A stretch of 64,000 nucleotides of DNA from Gilvimarinus xylanilyticus. Lineage in GTDB: Bacteria > Pseudomonadota > Gammaproteobacteria > Pseudomonadales > Cellvibrionaceae. The position numbers were made by a program, and so were the translations under genes. The notes under the pieces are model-generated. The model saw nothing but the letters and a program-made list of their open reading frames with translations. It did no database searches and was not told the DNA's origin. Positions 37,901 to 47,388 of the stretch are shown here, piece by piece; the stretch's first letter is position 1; each line of letters opens with the position of its first letter. The DNA lies in contig NZ_JAMFTH010000007.1 in assembly GCF_024195295.1 (NCBI RefSeq), forward strand, positions 1-64,000. The letters run 5' to 3'.

Positions 37901-38523
37901 TCGGGGCCTGTTTGCAGCTGGGCATCGGCCTCAAGCTCAAGGGCGTAGGGGTAGGTCAAACTGGCCGTACCCTGCAGATGCAAGCGCTGCCCGGCGCTAG
38001 TCAGGGTTAAGCCATCCAGAGTCAGTGAGCGCGGCCCGTAACTAAGCTCAGCCTGCAAACCATCCAGGGCATAGGTATCGCCCCCCAACTGCAAACTAAA
38101 ATCCTGCACGCTGACATCGGACGCCACCAGAGCAAAGGGGACCCCCAAATCCGGCCAACTAAAGGGCTGCTCGCCGGCCTGATCAGTCTCGTCCGAGGGA
38201 GCCACGCTAACGCGCAACCCGCTTACCTCCAGCTGATCGACCAATAATACACCCCACAACACCCCCGCCGGGTGCCAGCGCAGCTCGGCGTTTGCCAGGG
38301 CGACCTGGGTGCCAGCGTTTTGATAGCGCACATCCTGCAACACCACCCCGCGCAGCAGAGCGCCGCTTTGGTGGGTGAACTCAGCGCCTGTGGCCTCGCG
38401 CACTTTGGTGAGTAACCAGCGGGTGCCCGGCTCGGTGGCCACCAGCAAGGTCAGGGCGCACAACAGCGACATAACCAGCACTACTACAAACAGTAGTCCG
38501 CGCAGTAAGAGTCTTTTAATCAC
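34990..38523 (-). CDS. tamB: TamB, translocation and assembly module subunit
   Basis: Very long inner-membrane-anchored periplasmic protein, 1177 residues. A single N-terminal membrane helix (RGLLFVVVLVMSLLCALTLL) is followed by an extended repetitive beta structure, the lipid-conducting groove of the AsmA/TamB group, and by the C-terminal TamB/DUF490 domain (about 850-1177) ending in RLEAESGQVQSADLIFRMER. With TamA it spans the envelope and supports phospholipid transport and insertion of some outer-membrane proteins. Slightly shorter than E. coli TamB (1259). The ATG overlaps the tamA stop codon by 4 bases. Confidence 0.94.
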   Translation of the reverse strand: MIKRLLLRGLLFVVVLVMSLLCALTLLVATEPGTRWLLTKVREATGAEFTHQSGALLRGVVLQDVRYQNAGTQVALANAELRWHPAGVLWGVLLVDQLEVSGLRVSVAPSDETDQAGEQPFSWPDLGVPFALVASDVSVQDFSLQLGGDTYALDGLQAELSYGPRSLTLDGLTLTSAGQRLHLQGTASLTYPYALELEADAQLQTGPESVPASDITRFIPEMLYRNQLQAELVASGNITELDFDLRTAQPAQINATGHWVTGVEESAHLQAQLRAPRQTLSQFWLDYAAVQGMQMGGELNVEGWLDSYRADFSGEYQWDDYPEVTLQLVGEGDLQQLKLPEVDLHTAEGSLNGEAALNWSEGFVWSADAVAKAINPGALVPDWPGAIDAEFSTAGRVQGDNLELEADVDSLNGSLRGLAVQGSGGAQWDKERLQLDALQVSLGGNLVQANGHIGETLALDWEIKAPLLEQIDPAVGGQLDASGRVYGDLAQPKVEGGLTAVELHWQDYWIESLAVDSEVESVKGQRLRLNAEASGLNLAGTEFSSANLVFAGTPEAHQLSAELKQDDMTGLAASLGGAWDGETWSGQLQQLEIRSAYMRTLRLQQPALISAAASQASVEQLCLYARSRQDTDEVHSAACASGSWQQNQGARGQLALERLPLSLLRRWLKDEVDVNGFLHGTGQFSWEAQGVPQLNADFRATGAELIYHVNDEESDSYPIDDFSLLVQQAGSEMDATADLTFPGYGQIQAQLQAQMDTQSLQGELTAAMDSLSPFEALLPAVRNIDGRLDARADISGSFGQPQLKVDAELSQVGFEMPSFGVSYHDFNARVQGDQQTLNVEVRTQAGDGQLSLTAEAQDFLTQAWQVTAELKGEAAHVMNSQLLDLYLTPDIILEASPEQVRVQGSARVPKAHAVISTLPTSATKVSDDVVVVDAETDDAGGNAIPIYMDVDIALGDEVSFNAAGFKARLGGELSIDKSPERALYALGNINIINGRFQAYGQDLTIEKGTLSFQGPMDNPGLNVTATREVDDIQVGLIIGGTLQSPTSEIYSRPQQTESDAMSMLFTGKPISGASSGEASMLVNAVAKLGIKRGQFLADDIAGRFGLDELTIKSDDDVKDSSLWLGKYLTEDLYVHYAIGLFDSISTVGLTYFISDNLRLEAESGQVQSADLIFRMER

Positions 38524-40244
38524 AGATCGGGCCCCACACTTAAATGCAGGCGCCAGCCCTCGTCACCATCCAAAGCTTTGGCGATGTCGGCGCGCACCGG
38601 CCCTACCGGCGAAATCCAGCGCACCCCCACCCCGACACCACGGTAGGGGTCCAGGTAGCCTTTATTGAAGGAGGTGCCCTCATCGTAAAACGCCGCCAGG
38701 GAAAAATCGCCGTAAACTTTTTGATCGTACTCGACACTGGCGGTCAACAGCCGCGAACCGCCAATCACAATACCGTCGGCGTTTTTAGGGCCCAGGGTTT
38801 TATAATCGTAGCCGCGCACACTGGCATCACCACCGGCAAAAAAGCGCTGGGAAATGGGCAGCTTGCTAAAGTCATCTACCTCGGTCACCCCGCCCTCGGC
38901 GCGCAGCAACAAGCGTCCCTCGCCCAAAGGCAAAATCATTTTGACCCGCGAATAAATTTGCGCGAAATCGGTACTGGACACCACCGCATCACTGGCGCCT
39001 TTAAGCCGCACCAATAGATTCCAGCCACGCCGGGGGTATTTCACATCTCGCGAGCTGGTGTAGGAGGTGCTGTACATGGGGATCACCAACTCGGAAGTGG
39101 TGGCCGGGGCATCGCCAAAGCGAAACTCTTCTTCCTCGTAACTTAAACCAAAGTTATTCAACCATTCGCTGCTCTCCCAGCTGGAATAATTCATACCGGT
39201 GGCCAGGCGATTGCTAACCGAGTCATTAATATCTTCCTGGGTATAGCCAGTATAAAGGCGCAATACCTCGTAGGCGGGGCGCGCCATAGGGATGGAATAA
39301 CCCACTTGGTAAGTAGTAATCACCTCGGATGCGTTGACGGTGGCATCCAGGCTGTGACCGCGACTGTTAAGGTAGCGATTTTCGTAACCCAGCAAAATTC
39401 GCGGCCCGATGTCCGACGCGTAGCCCGCACCCACTGAGTAGCTGTGCTTGGGGCCACCCAAAAGCTCGATATTAACCGGCACCTGATCTTCATTTAAGGC
39501 GTTAAGCTGGGGTTCAACGCTAACCGAGCCAAAGTAGTTGCTCGATTGCAACTCGCTTTTAAGTTTGACCAAATCCTCAGATTCATACACCTGCCCCGTC
39601 TCTAAGGTGACGTAGCGATCAATTAAATCATCGCTGAGAATATCGTGCTCAATGCGAATGTCGCCGATGCGATAGCGCGCCCCGGTATCCAGAATTAGAT
39701 TGACCCGCGCGGTGTTGCGCTCTTGCGAAACCAGTACCTCGGCCACCCGGTAGCGGGCATCGAAATAACCCTGAGCGTCGGCAGCTTGCAACAGGCGGCT
39801 TTTATAACTTTCATAGCGACCGTGATTCAGCGTGTCGCCCTCGCGCAAGATCCCGTTACCCCGGGCGCGCCCCAGGTCACGATTATTGGCGCCCTCGCCC
39901 TCCAGCAGCACGGTCACCTGCTCGTAAGCGACCTGGGGGCCGGGGGTTAAATCCACCTGCAGACGCCAGCAGTCTTCGGTGCGGGTAAAGTTTTTTTCGC
40001 TCTGTAAGTGGTAATACCCCAGCGCGCGGGCCGCCTCTTCCATTTTGCGGTCCAGCTCTTGCCCCAGGGCGCGCACATGCCAGCGGGCCAGGCGACACGA
40101 TTGGCTGCCCACATCCAGATACGCCTGGATATTATCGCGCAGGGCATCGGAACCGCCGCGCAACTCCAGCGAAGGGGCAGCGTTGACACCGGCAGCAAGA
40201 GCAAAAAAGGGGATCAGTAAAAGGCGCACAACACCCTGTGACAT
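38520..40244 (-). CDS. tamA: TamA, Omp85-family outer-membrane protein
   Basis: Outer-membrane partner of TamB, 574 residues: signal peptide ending near GVNAA, three POTRA domains (about 25-265), then a 16-strand barrel with the Omp85 loop motif RFFAGGDASVRGYDYKTLGP and the C-terminal RLHLSVGPDL. ATG 40244 is chosen because it starts directly with the signal peptide; an upstream ATG at 40286 adds 14 residues. Divergent from rlmJ. Confidence 0.94.
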   Translation of the reverse strand: MSQGVVRLLLIPFFALAAGVNAAPSLELRGGSDALRDNIQAYLDVGSQSCRLARWHVRALGQELDRKMEEAARALGYYHLQSEKNFTRTEDCWRLQVDLTPGPQVAYEQVTVLLEGEGANNRDLGRARGNGILREGDTLNHGRYESYKSRLLQAADAQGYFDARYRVAEVLVSQERNTARVNLILDTGARYRIGDIRIEHDILSDDLIDRYVTLETGQVYESEDLVKLKSELQSSNYFGSVSVEPQLNALNEDQVPVNIELLGGPKHSYSVGAGYASDIGPRILLGYENRYLNSRGHSLDATVNASEVITTYQVGYSIPMARPAYEVLRLYTGYTQEDINDSVSNRLATGMNYSSWESSEWLNNFGLSYEEEEFRFGDAPATTSELVIPMYSTSYTSSRDVKYPRRGWNLLVRLKGASDAVVSSTDFAQIYSRVKMILPLGEGRLLLRAEGGVTEVDDFSKLPISQRFFAGGDASVRGYDYKTLGPKNADGIVIGGSRLLTASVEYDQKVYGDFSLAAFYDEGTSFNKGYLDPYRGVGVGVRWISPVGPVRADIAKALDGDEGWRLHLSVGPDL

Positions 40245-40365
40245 AGTTATTCGACACGAAGACAGCAAGAACACGAATAGTAACATCGCAAAAACCTAAC
40301 CACCTATAACGGCGAGCCAACAAAACGCTATATAATCGCGCCGACTCCCCTGTTCGAGACATTCC

Positions 40366-41199
40366 ATGCTTAGTTATCGCCACAGCTTCCACGCCGGTAA
40401 CCACGCCGATGTGCTTAAACACTGCGTGTGGCTATACTGCCTGCGCTATTTGCAACGTAAAGAAACCGGGCTGCGCATCATCGACACCCACAGTGGTGCC
40501 GGGCTTTATTCTCTGACCGCCAAACGGCATGAAAATCGCGAATTCTGCGCAGGGATTGGAAAAATTTACAATCGCGACGATCTACCGGCACCGCTGCAAA
40601 GCTATGTGGAGACGGTCAGAGCGTTCAATCAAACTAATCTGTGCTTTTACCCGGGTTCGCCATTACTGACTACCCGGCTGCTGCGCCCTCAGGACGAACT
40701 CTGGCTACACGAACTGCACGGCCGTGATTTTCAATTATTGTGCGACAACGTCGCCACCGCCAAGCGAACCCGAGTGATTCAAGGGGATGGTTTTAACGGA
40801 CTAAAGCAACTTCTGCCTCCACCCACGAGGCGCGCCCTGGTGCTTATGGACCCCTCTTACGAAATCAAAAGCGATTACCAAAAAGTAAGCGATGCTCTGT
40901 GCCAGGCTCATCGGCGCTTGGCATCCGGATGCTATTTGCTCTGGTACCCCGTGGTTGAGCGCGCCCGTATTAACCGCTTAGAGCAACAGCTGCGCGACAG
41001 CGGTATCGGCCGAATTCAAATTTACGAGCTGGGCGTTAGAGCCGATGCCGAGCACTCGGGTATGAGCGCCAGCGGCATGGTAACAATCAACGCTCCCTAC
41101 ACACTCATGGAAGACATGCAGGACGCCCTGCCCTGGCTCGCCACACAGCTGGGCGACAAGGGCCCGGGCCACTATCGCGCCGAAACCCTCAGCGAATAA
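40366..41199 (+). CDS. rlmJ: RlmJ, 23S rRNA (A2030-N6) methyltransferase
   Basis: Enzyme of 277 residues. The N-terminal signature MLSYRHSFHAGNHADVLKH and the catalytic LVLMDPSYEIKSDY (DPxY type motif of N6-adenine methyltransferases) identify it. A TATAAT box at 40331-40336 lies at suitable distance for a promoter. Stands alone; divergent from tamA. Confidence 0.95.
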   Translation: MLSYRHSFHAGNHADVLKHCVWLYCLRYLQRKETGLRIIDTHSGAGLYSLTAKRHENREFCAGIGKIYNRDDLPAPLQSYVETVRAFNQTNLCFYPGSPLLTTRLLRPQDELWLHELHGRDFQLLCDNVATAKRTRVIQGDGFNGLKQLLPPPTRRALVLMDPSYEIKSDYQKVSDALCQAHRRLASGCYLLWYPVVERARINRLEQQLRDSGIGRIQIYELGVRADAEHSGMSASGMVTINAPYTLMEDMQDALPWLATQLGDKGPGHYRAETLSE

Positions 41200-41281
41200 C
41201 GGGTATTCTGGCCACCTTACAGACACCCTGCAGACACTCTGGGTGTGTTAATTTATCGCCTGATAAAAAAGAGGAAAGCCT

Positions 41282-41707
41282 ATGCAACCGCCTGTTTATG
41301 TCGGATTTTGGCGAAGATTTATCGCCTTTTTATTGGATTCACTGGTCATTTTGCCGGTTTTGATCGCCCTTACATTGCAACTTCACAACCGCAGCGGCGA
41401 CTGGTTTTCGGCGCTGATCGCGGGCAGCGAGAATTTTTGGCTCAACTACGGGCTCCCCGCCGCCTTTACGCTGTTGTTCTGGCTGATCAAATCCGCCACG
41501 CCGGGCAAAATGATTGTTAACGCCGTTATCGTCGATGCCGACACCTTGGATCCTCCTTCCAGCTGGCAGCTGGTGGTGCGCTATCTGGCCTACTACCTAT
41601 CCACCCTGGTGCTGTTTTTAGGGTTTATCTGGATTGCCCTGGATCGGCGCAAGCAGGGCTGGCATGACAAGCTCGCCGGTACCTTAGTAATCGAGCGGCA
41701 GCGCTGA
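41282..41707 (+). CDS. RDD-family membrane protein
   Basis: Protein of 141 residues with three membrane helices and the RDD hallmarks: Arg-rich start [16 protein letters not shown] (Arg and Asp), and the C-terminal [18 protein letters not shown]. Some RDD proteins act as Na+/H+ antiporters, most are uncharacterised. GAGGAAAG precedes the ATG. Just upstream of ubiE, possibly independent. Confidence 0.9.
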   Translation: MQPPVYVGFWRRFIAFLLDSLVILPVLIALTLQLHNRSGDWFSALIAGSENFWLNYGLPAAFTLLFWLIKSATPGKMIVNAVIVDADTLDPPSSWQLVVRYLAYYLSTLVLFLGFIWIALDRRKQGWHDKLAGTLVIERQR

Positions 41708-41768
41708 CGCACCCGGCGCATCAATGTACAATGGCGGACCTTCCAGTCGCGGCAAACACAGGTTTCGT

Positions 41769-42518
41769 ATGAGCGAGAAAAAAACCACCCACTTTGGTTT
41801 TGAGCAGGTCGACATAGAGAAAAAAGCCGAGCGGGTCGCCGGGGTGTTTCACTCAGTGGCCGGTAAGTACGACTTAATGAACGACCTGATGTCCGGTGGT
41901 GTGCACCGCCTATGGAAAAGACTGACCATTGAAAAAGCCGCTGTACGACCGGGGCACAAAGTCTTGGATATTGCCGGCGGCACCGGCGACTTGTCGTTTC
42001 AGTTTGCCCGCCAGGTGGGCGCCGAGGGCCAGGTGATACTGGCCGACATTAACGACTCGATGCTCAAGGTCGGGCGCGACAAATTACTGGATAAAGGCGT
42101 GGCGGGAAATCTGAATGTCACCCAGGCGGATGCCCAATACCTGCCCTTTGCCGACAATTCCTTCGATTGCATTACCATCGCTTTTGGTTTGCGCAATGTC
42201 ACCGATAAGGACCTGGCGTTGCGCTCTATGCTGCGAGTCCTGAAACCCGGCGGTAAACTGCTGGTGCTGGAGTTCTCCAAACCGACCAACCCGCTGCTGG
42301 AAAAGTTCTACGACGCCTACTCGTTTAAACTGCTGCCTCAGATGGGCAAATGGGTCACCGGCGACGCCGACAGCTATCGCTATCTGGCCGAATCCATTCG
42401 TATGCACCCGGATCAACCCACTTTGCAGGGCATGATGGACAGCGCGGGCTTTAGCCTGACCGACTACCAGAACATGACCGGTGGCGTGGTCGCATTGCAC
42501 AGCGGAATTAAGCCCTGA
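41769..42518 (+). CDS. ubiE: UbiE, demethylmenaquinone/ubiquinone C-methyltransferase
   Basis: SAM-dependent methyltransferase of 249 residues in ubiquinone (and menaquinone) synthesis. SAM motif [17 protein letters not shown] and the family blocks [18 protein letters not shown] and [10 protein letters not shown] are clear. ATG 41769 gives the normal N-terminus ([13 protein letters not shown]). First gene of ubiE-ubiJ-ubiB; the stop overlaps ubiJ by one base. Confidence 0.97.
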   Translation: MSEKKTTHFGFEQVDIEKKAERVAGVFHSVAGKYDLMNDLMSGGVHRLWKRLTIEKAAVRPGHKVLDIAGGTGDLSFQFARQVGAEGQVILADINDSMLKVGRDKLLDKGVAGNLNVTQADAQYLPFADNSFDCITIAFGLRNVTDKDLALRSMLRVLKPGGKLLVLEFSKPTNPLLEKFYDAYSFKLLPQMGKWVTGDADSYRYLAESIRMHPDQPTLQGMMDSAGFSLTDYQNMTGGVVALHSGIKP

Positions 42519-43147
42519 TGCTGGACGCCACCGCTATCGCCGCTCTGGCCGCCGTATTGGAAACGACCGCCGAGCGCGCTCTTACCTACGACCCGGGCAC
42601 CGCCGCCAAACTGCAAACCCTTGAGGACAAGGTGATAGCGATCGACTGCACAGCGCCGCGGGTGACTGTGTATATCCTCTTGGGCAACCCACCGCGATTG
42701 CAACAGCACTACGAGGACCCGGTCGATTGTCGCCTGAGCGGCAAGGCGACCGACCTGGCCAAACTCATGGCGAGCGATGCCACCAGCTTGCACGGTACGG
42801 GAGTGCATCTTGAAGGCTCACCCCACTTGCTGGCCGAACTTAAAGCGATATTGGCCGGGCTGGATATCGATTGGGAGATGGCACTGGCCGAGGCCATAGG
42901 CCCCTTGCCCGCACACTTTATCGCCGCACAAATTCGCAAAGCCACAGGTTGGGCGCATGACCGACGCACCAATGCCCGCGACCTGTCGAGCCAATACCTC
43001 AGTGAGGAGGGCGCTCAGGCCGTGGGCCGGGACGAGTTCGAGCTATTTTGCGAGGATGTTCACACCACCGGCCAGGCCCTCGACCGCCTAGAGGCCCGGA
43101 TCGACCGGCTGCGAGCCCGCCAGAGTAAGGACCCATCCCACCCATGA
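42518..43147 (+). CDS. ubiJ: UbiJ, ubiquinone biosynthesis accessory factor
   Basis: Protein of 209 residues: an SCP2-type lipid-binding domain (about 10-115) that holds prenylated intermediates of the Ubi metabolon, then a helical C-terminal part. It sits in the conserved ubiE-ubiJ-ubiB order and overlaps ubiB by 4 bases. Confidence 0.92.
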   Translation: MLDATAIAALAAVLETTAERALTYDPGTAAKLQTLEDKVIAIDCTAPRVTVYILLGNPPRLQQHYEDPVDCRLSGKATDLAKLMASDATSLHGTGVHLEGSPHLLAELKAILAGLDIDWEMALAEAIGPLPAHFIAAQIRKATGWAHDRRTNARDLSSQYLSEEGAQAVGRDEFELFCEDVHTTGQALDRLEARIDRLRARQSKDPSHP

Positions 43148-44790
43148 CCAGTGTGCTGCGCCTGTTAACCATTCTGGCCACCTTTGCCCGTTACCGCCTT
43201 GATTTACTCCTGCCGCGTCAAAGCCTGCCCTGGTGGCTGCGTTTTTTCCTCGCGCCTCTGGCGCTTATTCCGGCGGGCAAGCTAACCCGGGGCGAGCGTA
43301 TGCGCCTGGCACTGGAGTCGCTGGGGCCCATTTTCATCAAATTCGGCCAACTGCTATCCACCCGCCCTGACTTAATGCCACCGGATATCATCGCCGAGCT
43401 CAGCGCCCTGCAAGACCGGGTACCCCCCTTTGCCAAAGAAAAGTTCAGCGCCCTGGTGGAAGAATCGCTGGGCGATAGCGTCGACACCCTGTTTAAACAC
43501 TTCGACCGCGAGCCTCTGGCCTCGGCATCGGTGGCGCAGGTACACGCCGCCGTGTTGCACGACGGCCGCGAAGTGGTGATTAAAGCGGTGCGCCCGGGCA
43601 TTGAAAAAACCATTGCCCAAGACACGCGGCTACTGACACTGATTGCGCGTATCGTCGAAAAATACAGTGTCGACGGCAAACGCCTACGCCCGGTCGAGGT
43701 GGTAGAAGACTACCGCACCACCATTTTTGACGAGCTGGACTTGCAGCGCGAAGCGGCCAATGCCTCGCAACTGCGGCGCAACTTTTTGCACTCTCCGCTG
43801 TTGTATATTCCCGAGGTGATATGGGATTACAGCCGTCGCAAGGTGCTGGTACTGGAGCGAATTTCAGGCATCCCAGTCACGCAACTGGACGCACTAAACG
43901 CCCAGAACACCGACATGAAAAAACTCGCCGAACGCGGTGTGGAAATTTTCTTTACCCAGGTGTTTGAACACAACTTTTTCCACGCCGATATGCATCCGGG
44001 CAATATCTTTGTCTCCCGCGAGCACCCGGACCAACCCCAGTACATCGCCGTGGATATGGCGATTGTGGGCTCACTCAACCGCGCCGACCAATACTATTTA
44101 GCGCGCAATATGCTGGCGATGTTCCGCCGCGACTACCGCCAAGTGGCCGAGCTGCATGTGCAAAGCGGTTGGGTACCCGAGTCCACCCGCATCGAAGAGC
44201 TAGAAGCGGCGGTACGCACCGTATGCGAGCCCATTTTTGAAAAGCCACTTAAAGATATTTCTTTTGGCCAGGTGCTGCTTAATCTGTTCCGCACCGCACG
44301 GCGTTTCAATATGGAAGTGCAACCACAACTGGTGTTGTTGCAGAAAACCTTACTCAATATTGAAGGCCTGGGACGCCAGTTGTACCCCGACCTAAATCTG
44401 TGGGCTACGGCTCATCCGTTTTTAGAGCGCTGGTTAAAAAACCGCTTTCACCCCAAAACTCTATGGCAGGATTTAAAGCGCTACGGACCCGAGTGGATGG
44501 AGAAATTCCCCGAGGTTCCCCATCTGGTGTTCAACGGCTTACAGCAGATACAACAGCTGGATAAGCTGCGCGGCGAGCTAACCGAATACCGCCAGCTGCG
44601 CCAGCGCGAAGCGCGCCGGGCGAGCATCCGCAAACGCCTAACCCTTGCGGCTGTGCTCTCGCTGGGCGGTGCGTTCAGCTTACTCTGGCCCGTGCGCGAC
44701 ACCTTGCTCGCTGGCAACTGGGAAAGCATTCCCACTGCGACCTGGGTATTAGCCACTTTGGGCACGACTTTACTTGCACTGCGTCGCTGA
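43144..44790 (+). CDS. ubiB: UbiB, ABC1/ADCK atypical kinase for ubiquinone synthesis
   Basis: Protein of 548 residues. The family KxGQ motif ([18 protein letters not shown]), the Ala-rich loop [12 protein letters not shown]-like ([14 protein letters not shown]), a Lys in [11 protein letters not shown], the catalytic HADMHPGN and a metal-binding Asp in VAVDMAIVG are present. One or two membrane helices end the protein (after residue 490). UbiB is an ATPase that helps extract coenzyme Q intermediates from the membrane. Length matches E. coli UbiB (546). Confidence 0.97.
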   Translation: MTSVLRLLTILATFARYRLDLLLPRQSLPWWLRFFLAPLALIPAGKLTRGERMRLALESLGPIFIKFGQLLSTRPDLMPPDIIAELSALQDRVPPFAKEKFSALVEESLGDSVDTLFKHFDREPLASASVAQVHAAVLHDGREVVIKAVRPGIEKTIAQDTRLLTLIARIVEKYSVDGKRLRPVEVVEDYRTTIFDELDLQREAANASQLRRNFLHSPLLYIPEVIWDYSRRKVLVLERISGIPVTQLDALNAQNTDMKKLAERGVEIFFTQVFEHNFFHADMHPGNIFVSREHPDQPQYIAVDMAIVGSLNRADQYYLARNMLAMFRRDYRQVAELHVQSGWVPESTRIEELEAAVRTVCEPIFEKPLKDISFGQVLLNLFRTARRFNMEVQPQLVLLQKTLLNIEGLGRQLYPDLNLWATAHPFLERWLKNRFHPKTLWQDLKRYGPEWMEKFPEVPHLVFNGLQQIQQLDKLRGELTEYRQLRQREARRASIRKRLTLAAVLSLGGAFSLLWPVRDTLLAGNWESIPTATWVLATLGTTLLALRR

Positions 44791-44861
44791 CCCGATACAG
44801 AAGCTTCTGTTATGATCGGACTATCGTATAAATTTAATAATTCAGCAAGGAGAGCGCTGAC

Positions 44862-46577
44862 ATGACAAGCTCACTGGCAAAACACGCATTGCTCGCCACT
44901 ACTATCACCTTGGCCGCCTGCGGCGGTAACGGCGGCGACACCACCTTAGAGCGGGTACAGGACTACTACGGCATTAATGACCCCGATCCCTATACCCCAC
45001 CACCGCGCTCGTCAGCCAGTAGCGCCGCCAGCAGCTCGGTGGCCAGCAGTAGCAGCTCTGTCTCCAGCCGCTCTTCATCCAGTACCAGCAGTGTCGGCGA
45101 CGGCTACACGTGGGTAGAGGGCGTATACCCACCGCAGGAAAACTTCTGGGACAAGTGCGAAAACCCACGCCAGGGCATTGCCCCCTACACCGGCGAACCC
45201 TACCCGGACACGGCCGGCAGTTATGTGGATGAAAATGTGTTTTTGCGCAGCTTCAGCAATAACTACTACCTGTGGTATGACGAGATCACCGACCGCAACC
45301 CGGCCAGTTTTGATACCACCGATTATTTCGATCTGCTGAAAACCGACGCCCTCACCCCTTCCGGCAATTTAAAGGATCAATTCCACTGGTACGCCGAAAC
45401 CGACAGCTACCGCGAGCGCACCGAGTCGGGTGTGTCGGTAGGCTATGGGGTGCAATGGGCATTAACCTCAAGCCTCCCGCCGCGCGAAGCGGTGGTGGTT
45501 TACTCCGAGCCCGACTCATCCGCAGGGCAAGCGAACCTTACTCGCGGTGCCCGGGTGCTGGAAATTGACGGGGTGGATTTGGTTAACGACAACACCGAAG
45601 CCGGGGTAAACACACTCAACGCCGGGCTTTTCCCCACCGAGAGCGGCGAAAGCCACACCTTTGTGGTGCAGGATTTAGACAGCGACACCACCCGCGAAAT
45701 CACCCTGACCGCAGGCCCTGTCAGCATTGCCGCGGTCAACCAGACGGACATTATCGACACCCCCACGGGTCTTGTGGGCTATATGTTGTTTAACTCGCAC
45801 ATTGCGACCGCCGAGGCGGAACTAGTCGAGGCGGTAAGCGATATGCGCGATGCCGGGGTGAGCGATCTGGTGCTGGATTTACGCTACAACGGCGGCGGCT
45901 ATCTGGACATTGCCAGCCAGCTGTCCTACATGATTGCGGGCAGCAACAGCGCCGGAAAAACCTTTGCCAATACCGAGTTTAACGACAAACATCCCACCCA
46001 CGATCCATTTACCGGCCAACCGCTGGACCCCATCGAGTTTCACGCCACCACGCGGGACTTTTCCCTGGCGCCAGGCCAGGCGCTGCCAAGCCTGGATCTG
46101 AACCGGGTGTTTGTACTGGGCGGCGGCAACACCTGCTCGGCCTCAGAGGCAATCATTAACGGTCTGCGCGGCATTGATGTCGAGGTGGTACTGGTGGGCG
46201 GCGCCACCTGCGGTAAACCCTACGGCGCCTATGTCATCGACAACTGCGGCCTGTCCTACTTTACCACCCAGTTTAAAAGTACCAATGCCAAAGGCTTTGG
46301 CGACTATGCCGACGGCTTTTTCCCGGGCGCCGCCGCCAGCACCAACCAAGCCGAGCTACCCGGCTGCAGCGTAGAGGACGACCTGAACCACGCCCTGGGC
46401 GACCCGGACGAGGCGCGCCTGGCCGCTGCCCTGCACTATCGCAACACGGGTCAGTGCCCTGTTGCCAGCAGTAAACCCGCCCTCGAAGGCGCGCAAAAAA
46501 CCGGCACCCACAAACGTGATGCCCGCATTGTGCAGCCGCCGGGCATGGGCGATATGCTGCTGCGGCACCCGCTGTGA
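44862..46577 (+). CDS. S41-family (C-terminal processing type) protease lipoprotein with polyserine linker
   Basis: Protein of 571 residues. Lipobox TLAAC (Cys20) directs lipidation; a serine-rich linker (about 50-77) separates the membrane anchor from the body, a feature of exported proteins in Cellvibrio and Saccharophagus. A PDZ-like segment (about 200-285) precedes the S41 core: DLVLDLRYNGGGYLD, NTCSASEAIINGL with the nucleophile Ser, and ATCGKPYG with the general-base Lys. It has numerous Cys, likely disulfide-bonded. Periplasmic or surface peptidase of unknown substrate. A small lipoprotein gene overlaps its stop codon. Confidence 0.92.
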   Translation: MTSSLAKHALLATTITLAACGGNGGDTTLERVQDYYGINDPDPYTPPPRSSASSAASSSVASSSSSVSSRSSSSTSSVGDGYTWVEGVYPPQENFWDKCENPRQGIAPYTGEPYPDTAGSYVDENVFLRSFSNNYYLWYDEITDRNPASFDTTDYFDLLKTDALTPSGNLKDQFHWYAETDSYRERTESGVSVGYGVQWALTSSLPPREAVVVYSEPDSSAGQANLTRGARVLEIDGVDLVNDNTEAGVNTLNAGLFPTESGESHTFVVQDLDSDTTREITLTAGPVSIAAVNQTDIIDTPTGLVGYMLFNSHIATAEAELVEAVSDMRDAGVSDLVLDLRYNGGGYLDIASQLSYMIAGSNSAGKTFANTEFNDKHPTHDPFTGQPLDPIEFHATTRDFSLAPGQALPSLDLNRVFVLGGGNTCSASEAIINGLRGIDVEVVLVGGATCGKPYGAYVIDNCGLSYFTTQFKSTNAKGFGDYADGFFPGAAASTNQAELPGCSVEDDLNHALGDPDEARLAAALHYRNTGQCPVASSKPALEGAQKTGTHKRDARIVQPPGMGDMLLRHPL

Positions 46578-46933
46578 TCGCGCGGCTGGTGGTACTCTGC
46601 GCGGCCCTGTGCGCCTGCCAGAACCTGCCCGGCGCCCGCCAGCCGGCGGTGCTGCTGGCACCCAGCGCCCAGACCCAACAGGAACTTACCCAAGCCGTGT
46701 CAAACGCGCTGAACACCCGAGTGCGCCTGTCTCCCCAGGCGCTGGTAAAAACCAGCGACCTGACCATTGACGCTCCGGCGCCCAAACGCCTGGAAAACCA
46801 GGGCGGCGCCGGACTGATACTGGGCCGCCCCGATCACTTTAGCCTGTGGCTACAAAACGGGCAGTGTATTTTGCAACACCAAGAATCCGGCCAAGAGTGG
46901 ATACTAAAAACCGCGCGCTGTGCCGAGCTTTAA
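46574..46933 (+). CDS. Small putative lipoprotein
   Basis: Protein of 119 residues starting with GTG in a 4-base overlap with the protease gene. The N-terminus (IARLVVLCAALCAC) has a hydrophobic stretch and a Cys at position 15 as lipobox candidate. The rest contains a C-terminal segment with two Cys (GQCILQH...TARCAEL). No family recognised. Translational coupling suggests it assists the protease, perhaps as inhibitor or partner (inference). Confidence 0.68.
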   Translation: MIARLVVLCAALCACQNLPGARQPAVLLAPSAQTQQELTQAVSNALNTRVRLSPQALVKTSDLTIDAPAPKRLENQGGAGLILGRPDHFSLWLQNGQCILQHQESGQEWILKTARCAEL

Positions 46934-46970
46934 CTATACTTCTTGCAGTCCCACCATAAAGGATACTGCC

Positions 46971-47282
46971 ATGAAAGCGCTTCTTGGATGTATTATTTTC
47001 GCGGCCATAAACAGCCACGCCCTGGCCGATCTAAAACCCGACATTCTCGACTGCAATGCCCAAAAAGCCGCACGCAATGCGGCGCTGGATTCCACCGTGG
47101 GCGTCAGTGGTCATTGCGATGCTGAAAAGCTAGCGGATAAGGCCAAAGACAACGCCAAGGATTCGGTTAAAGAGGCCAAGAAAGAGGTGGGGGAAACCAT
47201 CGACAATACCAAAAAGGACGTCGCCGACGCTCTACCCGGCGATAAGCACAAACACGACAACCTCCCACACAAGCGCGATTAA
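46971..47282 (+). CDS. Small exported Lys/Asp-rich protein
   Basis: Protein of 103 residues with a signal peptide (KALLGCIIFAAINSHALA) and a charged helical region built of short Lys-Asp-Ala repeats (ADKAKDNAKDSVKEAKKEV) reminiscent of CsbD or LEA-type stress proteins, ending in a His/Lys tail. AAAGGA precedes the ATG. Function unknown. Confidence 0.75.
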   Translation: MKALLGCIIFAAINSHALADLKPDILDCNAQKAARNAALDSTVGVSGHCDAEKLADKAKDNAKDSVKEAKKEVGETIDNTKKDVADALPGDKHKHDNLPHKRD

Positions 47283-47388
47283 ACCAACCCGAACTGATTA
47301 ATACCGGCCGGCCACTGCTCCGGCCGTACCCCACCCCCAACCATTATGCTAAGCTCGCCCACAGAGTTTTCCGGACGCGCAAACACTT

